A DNA stretch of 64,000 nt from positions 6,296,001 to 6,360,000 of the forward strand of contig NZ_JAFBCL010000001.1 of assembly GCF_016907655.1 (NCBI RefSeq), written 5' to 3'. Shown in pieces: positions 1 to 7,901 of this stretch. This stretch comes from Saccharothrix algeriensis (lineage in GTDB: Bacteria; Actinomycetota; Actinomycetes; Mycobacteriales; Pseudonocardiaceae). The position numbers and the translations under genes were made by a program. Under the pieces are notes generated by a model. It ran no database searches, was not told the origin of the DNA, and worked only from the letters and a program-made list of their open reading frames with translations. How positions within the stretch are numbered: position 1 is the stretch's first letter; each line of letters starts with the position of its first letter.

Positions 1-87
1 ACGGCATCGGCTGAGCGCGCCGCGGGACGGTGCTCACAAGATCGACGCCGACCGGTTGCGCGCGGCCAAAAGGGGTACACGTCCGGT

Positions 88-516
88 ATGAGCACCGAAG
101 ACCTCAACTCGTACGCGGAACCCCAGGCCACCGGGGCCCCCGACGCGGTGGAGACCGACCCGGCGGCGCTGAACAGCGCCGAGGACCTGGACGAGGACCG
201 CCTCCGGAAGGACCCGCTGGAGTCGGGGATGGACCCGCCCGAGCAGTGGTCCGGCGTCACCAAGTACGGCATGACGCCGTGGGAGGAGTCCCACCCCCGC
301 CCGCTGTCGGACCGGCTCGCCGAGGAGCGGCCCGACGTGACGGCCGAGGAGCCGCCCGCCGGCGACCCGGTCGAGCGGGAGGAGGGCGTGGTGGACGCCG
401 ACGTGGGCCCCGACGCGGGTGCGGTCGGCGGGCTGGACGCGGACACCCGCTCCGAGGCCGACCGCCGGGGTCAGGCCGCCGACGACACCGTCGACGAGAG
501 CATCGACGGCAGCTGA
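88..516 (+). CDS. DUF5709-like acidic hypothetical protein
   Basis: A 142-residue, strongly acidic, soluble protein with no signal peptide or membrane segment. The central stretch (about residues 45-90: DPLESGMDPPEQWSG, then a KYGMTPWEE box and RPLSDRLAEE) resembles the DUF5709 family, which is common in Actinobacteria and has no known function; the match is from memory. The remainder is Asp/Glu-rich and probably disordered. The ATG at 88 follows an AAAAGGGG stretch that could serve as ribosome site. It stands alone before the STAS gene, which runs on the other strand. DUF5709 genes often sit in stress-response regions, which would fit the neighbours, but no role can be read from the sequence. 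Confidence 0.72.
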   Translation: MSTEDLNSYAEPQATGAPDAVETDPAALNSAEDLDEDRLRKDPLESGMDPPEQWSGVTKYGMTPWEESHPRPLSDRLAEERPDVTAEEPPAGDPVEREEGVVDADVGPDAGAVGGLDADTRSEADRRGQAADDTVDESIDGS

Positions 517-646
517 GCCCGGCCCGGGGTGTCGGGCGCGGCGGCCACGACCGGGCCCGGGGGCCGGTCCGCGACGGGCCGGCCCCGGCGGGGGACCGCC
601 CGGTGCGGGGCTGCCGCCGCGTTCGGGACTGCCGCCGCGTTCGGGG

Positions 647-1051
647 CTATCGCCCCGCTCGCCGCGCCGCCGGCACGATGCCGGCCCGCAGCGCGTCCAA
701 CGCGTCCTGCCGGGTGGGGTGGACGTCCAGGGTCAGCCCCACGAACGTGATCTCCAGCGGGCGCAGGACGGCGCGCCCGCGGGCGGCCACCGCGAACGCC
801 ACGCCGAGGCGCTGGGCGCGCGCGGACGCCTCCACCAGCAGCCGGATCCCGGTGGACCCGAAGAAGTCGACGCCGGTCAGGTCCACGACCAGCCCGGCGG
901 GCCGCTGGTCGAGCTGCCGGCACAGGGCGGCCCGGACCGGCCCGTCGCAGTCCATGTCGATCTCGCCGACCAGTTCGACCACGGACAGACCGTCGTTGCG
1001 GTCGACCTGGGTGATCATCGCGGACGGTATTGTGGTGCAGATTTCGCCCAT
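647..1051 (-). CDS. STAS-domain anti-sigma factor antagonist
   Basis: A 134-residue single STAS domain protein of the RsbV/SpoIIAA type. In partner switching such proteins bind an anti-sigma kinase when dephosphorylated and so free a sigma factor. The phosphorylation loop reads VDFFGSTGIRLL, giving the expected Ser in a D-x-x-G-S-T-G context, so the protein should be switchable. The ATG at 1051 is preferred over an in-frame upstream start because GAGAGG lies 6 bases before it and the STAS fold starts about 10 residues later. The ATPase at 1430 and the SpoIIE phosphatase at 2531-4033 are the natural opposing kinase and phosphatase, although the three genes are not one operon. Confidence 0.88.
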   Translation of the reverse strand: MGEICTTIPSAMITQVDRNDGLSVVELVGEIDMDCDGPVRAALCRQLDQRPAGLVVDLTGVDFFGSTGIRLLVEASARAQRLGVAFAVAARGRAVLRPLEITFVGLTLDVHPTRQDALDALRAGIVPAARRAGR

Positions 1052-1429
1052 GGGGCACCTCTCGGCTGGCACGAGAACCAACAACCGAGCTTCTGCTCAA
1101 CCCGATTCTTCGCTGCGTGCGGTCACAGCGGGACGACCCAACGGTACGACGTCCGACGGGCGACCACAACCACCCGCGCGCTCCCGGCGGGGTCGGCAGC
1201 CACCGGCTCCCCGGCGGTTTCACCTGGTCGGGGTCCGCCGGGAGCGGCGCCGGGTGATCACCACCACGCGGCAGGCGGGGAACGGGCGCGGGGAACCGGG
1301 ACTTCCCGCGGGACCGCCTCGTCCCGGCTCGATTACACTGGGGATCATTCGGTGGGCCGTCGGCACGCACGCCGCTGTCCGATCGTCGCCTCCGCGACCT
1401 CGGCCCGGCCAGAGCACAGAGCGGGCAGC
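1052..1429. other. Divergent intergenic region, no gene
   Basis: This 378-base gap separates the divergent STAS and MEDS-ATPase genes. It should hold both promoters. A TACACT hexamer at 1334-1339 could be a -10 element for the plus-strand gene, but no convincing -35 partner sits 16-18 bases upstream. No small coding region with a ribosome site was seen. Confidence 0.45.
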
Positions 1430-2386
1430 ATGACGACAAGCGCGGGCGCGGGCACGCGTGGCTACGACCACGCGGCCGTCTGTTACCGCTCCCACGACGA
1501 GCTGCTGGCCGTCGCGGTCCCGTTCCTCGACGCGGGCCTGCGCGCCGGCGAAGCCGTCGTGGTCTCCCTGGACGGGGAGAAGACCGACCTGGTGCGCTCC
1601 GCGCTGCCGGGGGCCGCCGACGTCACCTTCCTGGTCGGCGACGACGTCTACGCCCGGCCCGCGACGGCGATCAAGTCCTACCGGGAGCTGATGACCCGGC
1701 TGCTGGCGGGCGGCGCGCGGCGCATCCGGATCTTCGGCGAGGTGCCCCGGGCGGGCCTGGGCGCCCGCTGGGACTGGTGGGCGCGCTACGAGGCGGCGGT
1801 CAACCACATCTACGACGTGTTCCCGCTGCGCAGCATGTGCGGCTACGACCTGAGGACCACCCCGCGGCACGTCCTGGACGACGTCGCCTCGACCCACCCG
1901 TTCGTGGCCACCCCCGACGGCCGCCTGGCCAACGACCGCTACGTGCAGCCGCCGTCGTTCCTGTCCGCGCCGCCCGCCCCGGCCGACTACCCGATCCAGC
2001 GCACGCCGCCGCTGGTCGAGCTGGTCGACCCGACGCCGACCGCGGCCCGCCGCGCCGTGCTGGCGGCCAACCGCACCAGGCTCACGGCCGAGGAGGTCGA
2101 CGACGCGCTGCTGTCGGTGACCGAGGCGGTGACCAACGCCGGGCGCCACGGCCTGCCGCCGGTGCGGCTGCGGCTGTGGTCGGACGCCGAGCTGCTGGTC
2201 GTCACGGTCCACGACCGCGGCGCCGGCCCCGGCGACCCGTTCGCCGGCCTGCTGCCCGCCTCGAACCGGTCCACCGGCGGCTTCGGCCTGTGGTTGACCC
2301 ACCAGCTGTGCCACCACGTCGCCTTCGCGCGCGACGAGGACGGCTTCACCATCCGCCTCGCCATGGGCGGCTCCGACCGCGTCTGA
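1430..2386 (+). CDS. MEDS sensor plus HATPase_c anti-sigma kinase
   Basis: A 318-residue two-domain cytoplasmic regulator. Residues 10-180 resemble the MEDS (DcmR-type) sensory domain: HAAVCYRSHDELLAVAVPFL, then FGEVPRAG and an ArgTrpAspTrpTrp patch. Residues 205-318 form a GHKL ATPase of the RsbW/anti-sigma type, with N-box EAVTNAGRHG, G1-like DRGAGPGDP and G2-like GGFGLWLTHQL. The architecture is frequent in Actinobacteria, where it is taken to phosphorylate STAS antagonists or sequester sigma factors. The ATG at 1430 gives a start just ahead of the MEDS domain. Divergent from the STAS gene at 647-1051, which is a plausible substrate. Ligand and cognate sigma factor are unknown. Confidence 0.86.
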   Translation: MTTSAGAGTRGYDHAAVCYRSHDELLAVAVPFLDAGLRAGEAVVVSLDGEKTDLVRSALPGAADVTFLVGDDVYARPATAIKSYRELMTRLLAGGARRIRIFGEVPRAGLGARWDWWARYEAAVNHIYDVFPLRSMCGYDLRTTPRHVLDDVASTHPFVATPDGRLANDRYVQPPSFLSAPPAPADYPIQRTPPLVELVDPTPTAARRAVLAANRTRLTAEEVDDALLSVTEAVTNAGRHGLPPVRLRLWSDAELLVVTVHDRGAGPGDPFAGLLPASNRSTGGFGLWLTHQLCHHVAFARDEDGFTIRLAMGGSDRV

Positions 2387-2423
2387 GCGCGCCGGCCCCG
2401 GCGTGCCGCGCGCGCCGGCTCTG

Positions 2424-2546
2424 GGCCGGTCGGGTTCCGGGTCGGTCGGGCTCATAGTCGGTCGGACCAGCGCCGGTCGGGTTCTGGGCTGGTCGGATTC
2501 AGCGCAAGTCGGGTTCTGGACCGGTCGGGCTCAGGGTCGGTCGGGC
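2424..2546. repeat. Degenerate GGTCGGGTTCTGG tandem repeat
   Basis: Between the convergent ATPase and phosphatase genes the core GGTCGGG recurs about seven times with variable spacers (GGTCGGGTTCCGGGTCGGTCGG and similar). The last units run into the final codons of the phosphatase gene. It resembles the cleaner 14-16-bp arrays elsewhere in the window. Confidence 0.6.
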
Positions 2547-4033
2547 CGTCCGGGCAGCAGCGCGTCGGGGTCGGTCCACCGGGCCAGCACGACCGTGGCG
2601 TCGTCCTGCGCGACGCCGCCCTGGTGGGCGAGGACGGCGCGGACGAGCCGCCGGGCGGTCTCGGGCGCGGGGTCGTCCGCGGCGGCCTCGCGCCGCAGGA
2701 ACTCGGCCAGGCCGGTCTCCCCGAACGGCGCGCCGTGCGGGTCGCGGGCCTCGGTGACGCCGTCGGTGTGGACGACGAGCCAGTCCGCGGGGCGCAGTAC
2801 CTCCTCGGCGACGGCCGGCTCGGCGCGGACCCGCTCGGCGCCGCCCAGGCCCAGCGGCGGCCTCCGCCCGCCGGTCAGCGGCTCGACCACCCCGCCCCCG
2901 CGCACGACCAGCGGCCGCGGGTGGCCCGCGTTGAGGTAGCGCAGCCGCCCGGTGGTCAGGTCGACCTCCGCCAGGACCGCCGTGGCGGACGCGCCGCCCC
3001 CGAGCTGCCGGCCGAGGGCCTCGTCGACGGCGCGGGCCCGCTCGCCCAGGTCCAGGCCCGCGCGGCGGGCCCGCCGGTGCGCGGCGAGCGCGGTGGCGGC
3101 GACCAGGCCGCTGCGCAGGTCGTGCCCGGCGGCGTCCAGGACGATCAGCGTGGCGGTGGTCTCGGACAGGGAGTAGTCGAAGGCGTCGCCGTTGCCCTCG
3201 TGGCGCGGCTGGACCGCGCCGGTCACCACGAAGTCGTCCACCCCCGCGGTCATCGGCGGCATCAGCGACCGGATCAGCTCGCCGGTCACGTTCCGGGGCG
3301 GCGACCGGCGACCCAGGTCCACGGCGTCGCCGTACCGGGCGAGCTGGCTCACCAGGTGCCCCAGCAGGATGGACAGCCACCGGCACTGGGCGTGCAGCCC
3401 CGGGTGCTCGAGGTCGACGGCGTCGTCCACCTCGACCTCCAGCACCCCCAGCCGCTCCGCCCCGTCCAGCAGCGGCACCCACAGCCGGGGGCCCACCCGC
3501 GCCGGCAGGACGCGCACCTCCCGGAACGCGCGACCGGCCAGGCTGCCGTCCAGCTCCGGCGCTTCCCGGTCCGCCGCTTCCCGGTCCGGCCCGCCGTCGG
3601 CCGCGGGCCACCGGTGCAGGCGCCGCGCGTCGCGGTCGACCAGGTACATCGTGATCCGCACGCCGAGGGTCCGCGCGGCGGCGTCGAGCAGCGCGGGCAG
3701 CCGCTCCGGCGGGGCCAGCTCCGCTCCTTCCAGCAGCTCCACCAGGGCGGACAGCGACTGGCCCCGGGGCTCGCTCTCGCGCGCCGGGCGGCTGTAGTAG
3801 GCGCGGTGCGGCGGGGTCAGCTCGTCCAGGCGCTCGTTGACCGCGTGGGCGAGGATGTCGCACTGGAGCGGGGGCAGCCGGCCGAGCCCGTGCACGTAGG
3901 CGTCGATGTCGATCACACCGCAGTCGCCGCCGAGGGCGAAGTAGCGCAGCCACAGCTCGTCGATGGTGAGCCGGGCGTGCGGCAGGGCGGCGGCGATGCT
4001 GTGCTGCTGCTCGTCCGCGTGGTCGGTGGTCAT
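2531..4033 (-). CDS. SpoIIE/RsbU-type PP2C protein phosphatase
   Basis: A 500-residue serine phosphatase. Residues 1-110 have no recognised domain. Residues about 120-255 look like a GAF sensor. Residues 275-490 form a SpoIIE-type PP2C domain with its acidic metal motifs: GNGDAFDYS, LDAAGHDLRSG, HTDGVTEARD and QDDATVVL. Such enzymes dephosphorylate STAS antagonists and so release sigma factors; the STAS protein at 647-1051 is an obvious candidate substrate. The ATG at 4033 overlaps the stop of the upstream GAF-ANTAR gene in an ATGA arrangement, which suggests translational coupling. A longer in-frame reading upstream only runs through the ANTAR gene and was discarded. Confidence 0.9.
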   Translation of the reverse strand: MTTDHADEQQHSIAAALPHARLTIDELWLRYFALGGDCGVIDIDAYVHGLGRLPPLQCDILAHAVNERLDELTPPHRAYYSRPARESEPRGQSLSALVELLEGAELAPPERLPALLDAAARTLGVRITMYLVDRDARRLHRWPAADGGPDREAADREAPELDGSLAGRAFREVRVLPARVGPRLWVPLLDGAERLGVLEVEVDDAVDLEHPGLHAQCRWLSILLGHLVSQLARYGDAVDLGRRSPPRNVTGELIRSLMPPMTAGVDDFVVTGAVQPRHEGNGDAFDYSLSETTATLIVLDAAGHDLRSGLVAATALAAHRRARRAGLDLGERARAVDEALGRQLGGGASATAVLAEVDLTTGRLRYLNAGHPRPLVVRGGGVVEPLTGGRRPPLGLGGAERVRAEPAVAEEVLRPADWLVVHTDGVTEARDPHGAPFGETGLAEFLRREAAADDPAPETARRLVRAVLAHQGGVAQDDATVVLARWTDPDALLPGRPDRP

Positions 4034-4761
4034 CGCGATCGGCCGGGGCGCCCGGGGGCCGACCGCACCAGGTGCTCGCAGGCTCGGCGCAGCGTCGTGC
4101 CGCGCCGGCGCGCCAAGTCGGCCAGCACCAGGAACGCGGCCCGCTCGTCGACGCCGTCGCGGGCCATGACGACGCCCTTGGCCAGCGCGACCACGTCGCG
4201 CCCGCGCAGCGCCCGGCGGAGGTCGTCGCTGACCCGCCGCGCGTCCTCGGAGGTGCGCAGGTTGTCCAGCAGGATGGCCGCTTGGGTGGCGAACATCGTC
4301 AACAGGTGCTCCTCCCGCTCGCCGTAGGCGCCGGGCCCGGAGGCGTAGACCTTCATCGCGCCCAGCAGCTTCCCGTCCAGGAGCAGGGGAGCGCTGAGCA
4401 CCGAGCGCAGGCCGACCCCCGCCACGGCCCGCACCCAGTCCGGCCAGCGCTCCTCGCGGTCCAGGTCGTCGACGCGCACCACGGCGCGCTGCTCCCACGC
4501 CGTCAGGCACGGCCCCTGCCCCAGCTCGTACTGCAGGGCGTCGGCGCGCTCGACCACGGCGTCGGTCGCCGCCGCGGTCACCCGGTCGCCGGCCTGGTCG
4601 AGCAGCGTGATCCCGGCTCCGGCGGTGCCCGCGAAGGACTCCTTCGCCAACGCGGTGACCAGCGCCAACCCGTTGTTCACCGTCTCCGCCGACAGCAGCA
4701 GTCCGGAGACGCGGGCGAACACGGCCGCCAGCTCGTCGGTCGGCAGCGACTCCGACTCCAT
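4030..4761 (-). CDS. GAF-ANTAR regulatory protein
   Basis: A 243-residue soluble regulator. A GAF domain (about residues 20-165, with the YELGQGPCLTAWE segment typical of actinobacterial GAF-ANTAR proteins) is followed by an ANTAR RNA-binding domain (about 175-235, ending in VVALAKGVVMARDGVDERAA with the conserved AKG.VM core). ANTAR proteins bind paired hexaloop hairpins in nascent mRNA and antiterminate. Coupled by ATGA overlap to the phosphatase gene. The chosen start (MESESLP) is where family similarity begins; an ATG at 4824 would add 21 low-complexity residues. Divergent from a second GAF-ANTAR gene at 4979. Confidence 0.86.
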   Translation of the reverse strand: MESESLPTDELAAVFARVSGLLLSAETVNNGLALVTALAKESFAGTAGAGITLLDQAGDRVTAAATDAVVERADALQYELGQGPCLTAWEQRAVVRVDDLDREERWPDWVRAVAGVGLRSVLSAPLLLDGKLLGAMKVYASGPGAYGEREEHLLTMFATQAAILLDNLRTSEDARRVSDDLRRALRGRDVVALAKGVVMARDGVDERAAFLVLADLARRRGTTLRRACEHLVRSAPGRPGRSR

Positions 4762-4978
4762 CCCCGCACCCGCTTCCCCGGTCGGCCTCGCCCCGGTCGG
4801 GACGGCCCCGTCACCCCGGCGCATACCCGCCGCCGCACCCGTTGTAACCGGCAGTCGGCGTCACGTCCGCCTCGGGAGCCCGACCGGCGCGGGAAGTGTG
4901 ACGACGTCCCGCTCTGGGCACAGAAGTCGGACGAGGCAGGCGGGGCGACGCCCGGCGCGTGCTCGAGGAGGCGGTGTG

Positions 4979-5731
4979 GTGGGTAGGCAGCGGGTCGAGG
5001 TGGACGACGCCCCCGAGGGGCTGGTCCGGTGGATCGACGGCGTCACCGAGGCGTTGGAGGAGCTGTCCGGGATCCTGGAGCAGGAGGAGGACCTGTCGGT
5101 CATCCTGGACCGCACCTGCCGCCAGTCAGTCCTCGCGATCCCGGGCGCGGACCTGGCCAGCGTGACCCTGCTGCGCGAGGGCGGCCCCGAGACCGGCGCG
5201 TCGACCGCCCGGCGGGCGCTCGACGTGGACTTGGCGCAGTACCGGGCCGGGCAGGGCCCCTGCCTGGAGGCAGCCCGCACCGGGCAGGTCCAGCGCGCCG
5301 CGGCGGAGCAGGTGCCCGACCGGTGGCCCGCCTTCGGCCGGGAGGTCGCCGGGCTGGGCGTCGGGAGCTACCTGGCGGCCCCGCTGCGCGTGGACGACGA
5401 GCACTCCGGGTCGCTCAACCTCTACAGCGAGCAGGCGCACGGCTTCCGGGCGCTGGACGAAGCCCTGCTGGGGCTGTACACCACGGCCGCGCAGGCGGCG
5501 CTGCGCAACGCCCGCCGCTACCTGCGCGCCCGCGAGCAGGTGGCCCAGCTGAGCCGGGCGCTGACCTCGCGGGCGGTGATCGACCAGGCCAAGGGCGTGG
5601 TCATGGCCGTGCACCGGGTCGGTCCGGACGAGGCGTTCGCGATGCTGGTCGACCGGTCCCAGCACGAGAACGTCAAGCTGCGCGACTTCGCCGAGCGCTT
5701 CATCGAGGACATCAGCGACGACGGCGCGTGA
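4979..5731 (+). CDS. Second GAF-ANTAR regulatory protein
   Basis: A 250-residue paralogue of the divergent GAF-ANTAR protein. The GAF domain spans about residues 25-180 (YRAGQGPCLEAA, then YLAAPLRVDDEHSGSLNLY). The ANTAR domain spans 190-245 (SRAVIDQAKGVVMAVHRVG and AFAMLVDRSQ). It should act as an RNA-binding antiterminator controlled by GAF ligand or partner binding. The start is set by GAGGAGG at 4965-4971, 7 bases before the GTG at 4979; a GTG at 4976 is closer and less likely. The 217-base gap to its divergent partner should hold both promoters. Target hairpins were not identified. Confidence 0.87.
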   Translation: MGRQRVEVDDAPEGLVRWIDGVTEALEELSGILEQEEDLSVILDRTCRQSVLAIPGADLASVTLLREGGPETGASTARRALDVDLAQYRAGQGPCLEAARTGQVQRAAAEQVPDRWPAFGREVAGLGVGSYLAAPLRVDDEHSGSLNLYSEQAHGFRALDEALLGLYTTAAQAALRNARRYLRAREQVAQLSRALTSRAVIDQAKGVVMAVHRVGPDEAFAMLVDRSQHENVKLRDFAERFIEDISDDGA

Positions 5732-5948
5732 GACGACCCGGCAGCGCGGTCGCGCAGCCCGCGCCCGCCGCCGGGCACTCCGAGATCGGGCATTCCGCCG
5801 CCGGGCGCCCCGCGGCCGGGTCGGACCGGCCGTCGCCACCGACGCCGCCTCGCCGCCGAGGCGCGGCTGCGGTCCGGGGACCAGTCCCCCCAGCCCCGCG
5901 CGACCATGGGCCGGCAGTCACCACCCGCACGGACATGGGGCGTGATCC

Positions 5949-6413
5949 ATGGGCACAGGACCGGCGGCCTTGCTGGCCGGCATCGCGTTGCTGCTCACCT
6001 CCTCCACCCCGGTCACTCCGGCGCAGGCGGACCCCACCCCGCCCGGCCCCGCCGGGATCGGTCCCGCCGGGGTCGGCGCTGCCGGGGTCGGCGCTGCCGC
6101 GGTCCACGCGGTCGTCGGCCGGCACGGCGGCGAGTGCCCGGAGGACGCCGGCGGAACCCGCGCCGGGGCGGCGGACGTGCCGGCCGACACCGCTGCGCGG
6201 TGGACCGAGCCCGCGCACCGCGAGCGGTTCTGCGGCCTGCCGGTCGACTTGCGCCTGTCCGCCAGGGGGCAGGTGCGCGCGCTGGACTCCGACCGGGTGC
6301 TGCGCCAGAAGGTCATGGAGGTCCGGTCCGACCGCCGCCGACCGCCGCCCGGACGGCACCAAGAGGACGACGGCCCGCACTGCGCAGCGCGACGAGCGGT
6401 CCCGGGCCCGTGA
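5949..6413 (+). CDS. Small secreted hypothetical protein
   Basis: A 154-residue protein beginning with a likely Sec signal (MGTGPAALLAGIALLLTSSTPVTPAQA, predicted cleavage near residue 27). A Pro/Gly/Ala-rich stretch (about 28-55, GPAGIGPAGVGAAG) follows, then a region with two Cys (GGECPED and RFCGLP) that could form a disulfide. No family was recognised. The 3' end runs into a 14-bp tandem repeat and the last 20 residues are Arg/Pro-rich, so the natural C terminus may have been altered by repeat expansion. Codon bias is normal. The signal peptide is the main support. Confidence 0.55.
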   Translation: MGTGPAALLAGIALLLTSSTPVTPAQADPTPPGPAGIGPAGVGAAGVGAAAVHAVVGRHGGECPEDAGGTRAGAADVPADTAARWTEPAHRERFCGLPVDLRLSARGQVRALDSDRVLRQKVMEVRSDRRRPPPGRHQEDDGPHCAARRAVPGP

Positions 6414-6474
6414 TCGGCGGCTTGTGATCGGCGGCTTGTGATCGGCGGCTTGTGATCGGCGGCTTGTGATCGGC
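6410..6474. repeat. 14-bp tandem repeat, 4.6 copies
   Basis: GTGATCGGCGGCTT occurs four times without error (6410, 6424, 6438, 6452), followed by a partial copy to 6474. It overlaps the last codons of the small secreted protein gene. Its 14-bp period matches the large array at 9919. Confidence 0.9.
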
Positions 6475-6516
6475 GGTCGCCGCCCGGCGCCGGCGACCGA
6501 CCGTCCCCGATGGACC

Positions 6517-6554
6517 GGGAAGGCCCGGGAACACCGAGGGGTCCGGGCCTTCCC
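6517..6554 (+). terminator. Hairpin terminator before clpP pair
   Basis: A perfect 12-bp stem (GGGAAGGCCCGG / CCGGGCCTTCCC) with a 14-base loop, followed by a pyrimidine-rich CTCTCG. It lies about 100 bases after the secreted protein gene and 104 bases before the clpP start, so it could end the former or sit in the leader of the latter. Confidence 0.6.
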
Positions 6555-6657
6555 CTCTCGTGCCCCCGCCCGGGCCGCGCGACCGGCCTGCTGTGGGCTG
6601 ATCCGCTCACAGCGGAGACGCCGGCGGACGGCGCCGGGGTGGCGGCATCGTCGGGGC

Positions 6658-7284
6658 ATGACCAACGACGTGAAGCAGCCGCTGTTCGACCACCGGCTCC
6701 GGGAACGGTTCTTCAGCCGGCGGGTGCTGGTGCTGGACGGCGTGCTCGACGACGACAACGGGACGGTGCTGGCCACCCAGCTGCTGTCCCTCGCGGGCGA
6801 GGACCCCGGCAAGGACATCGCGCTGTGGATCCACTCGCCGGGCGGCTCGGTCCCCGCGATGCTGGCCATCCGCGACGTGATGCGGCTCGTGCCGTGCGAC
6901 GTGGCCACGCTGGCGCTGGGGCTGGCGTGCAGCGCGGGGCAGTTCCTGCTGTCGGCGGGCACGCCGGGCAAGCGCTTCGCCCTCCCGCACGCCCGCATCC
7001 TGATGCACCAGGGCTCGGCGGGCATCGGCGGCTCCGCGGTCGAGGTGGAGGTGCAGGCCGACGACCTGCGGCACACCCGCGACACGGTGATCGGGCTCAT
7101 CGCGCAGGACACCGGCCAGCCGATCGAGCGGGTCTTCGCCGACTCCCTGCACGACCGCTGGTTCACCACCGAGCAGGCGCGCGAGTACGGCTTCATCGAC
7201 CACGTCGTCGGCGACCTCGGCCAGGTCCTGCCGGTGCGCAGCCACGAACTGGGCCTCGGCCCGGCGACGGGAGCACGCGCGTGA
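6658..7284 (+). CDS. clpP: ClpP-family protease subunit, catalytic triad intact
   Basis: A 208-residue ClpP peptidase. The triad is visible: Ser92 in GLACSAGQFLL, His117 in HARILMHQ and Asp166 in LHDRWFTTEQA. The oxyanion-side HSPGGSV loop and the terminal EYGFIDHVV are also present. ClpP subunits form tetradecameric barrels that degrade substrates fed by ClpX or ClpC. The stop overlaps the next clpP start (GTGA), so the two should be co-translated and probably form a mixed barrel. The organisation resembles the secondary clpP3-clpP4 operon of Streptomyces, which is controlled by PopR; a ClgR/PopR-like gene lies just downstream. The housekeeping clpP1P2 is presumably elsewhere. Confidence 0.93.
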   Translation: MTNDVKQPLFDHRLRERFFSRRVLVLDGVLDDDNGTVLATQLLSLAGEDPGKDIALWIHSPGGSVPAMLAIRDVMRLVPCDVATLALGLACSAGQFLLSAGTPGKRFALPHARILMHQGSAGIGGSAVEVEVQADDLRHTRDTVIGLIAQDTGQPIERVFADSLHDRWFTTEQAREYGFIDHVVGDLGQVLPVRSHELGLGPATGARA

Positions 7285-7871
7285 GCACCTACACCATCCC
7301 CAACGTCATCGCGCGCGGCCAGGGCGGCGAGCGGATCATGGACGTCTACTCGCACCTGCTGTCGGAGCGGATCGTCTACCTCGGCACCGCGATCGACTCC
7401 GGCGTGGCCAACGCGCTGATCGCGCAGCTGCTGTACCTGGAGTCCAACAGCCCCGAGCAGGAGATCAACCTCTACATCAACTGCGAGGGCGGCGACCCGT
7501 CGGCGATGCTCGCGCTCTACGACACCATGCGCTTCATCAAGGCCCCGGTGGCGACGACGTGCGTCGGCCAGGCGGTGGCGGCCGGCGCGGTGCTGCTGGC
7601 CGCGGGGCAGGCCGGGCACCGCTTCGTGCTGCCCCACACCAGGGTGGTGCTGCACCAGCCCGCGGCGCAGGGCCGCGGCACCATCCCCGACCTGATCCTC
7701 CAGGCCGACGAGGTGGTGCGGGTGCGCACCCAGCTGGAGGACATCCTCTCCGCGCACACCGGCCACGACGTCGCGCAGCTGCGGCACGACACCGACCGCG
7801 ACCGCGTGTTCGACGCGGCGGGCGCCGTCGGCTACGGGCTCGCCGACCACGTCCTCGACCGGCGGCCCTGA
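7281..7871 (+). CDS. ClpP-like subunit with catalytic Ser replaced by Ala
   Basis: A 196-residue ClpP homologue starting at the overlapping GTG. It has the ClpP fold signatures: IVYLGTAIDS, INCEGGDPSAML, RVVLHQP and YGLADHVL. The nucleophile motif usually reads GQAAS(M/A)(G/A); here it is GQAVAAGAVLLAAG, placing Ala100 where Ser is expected. His125 (VLHQ) and Asp174 (TDRDR) are kept. The DNA at this site is unambiguous (GCG GTG GCG GCC). It should therefore be unable to cleave peptides by itself and may act as a structural ring partner, like ClpR of cyanobacteria and plastids. The gene is intact with normal codon use, so it is not a decaying pseudogene. Confidence 0.9.
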   Translation: MSTYTIPNVIARGQGGERIMDVYSHLLSERIVYLGTAIDSGVANALIAQLLYLESNSPEQEINLYINCEGGDPSAMLALYDTMRFIKAPVATTCVGQAVAAGAVLLAAGQAGHRFVLPHTRVVLHQPAAQGRGTIPDLILQADEVVRVRTQLEDILSAHTGHDVAQLRHDTDRDRVFDAAGAVGYGLADHVLDRRP

Positions 7872-7901
7872 GCGGTCCTGGGGCCCGGCCGGCTCCGGGC
7901 C

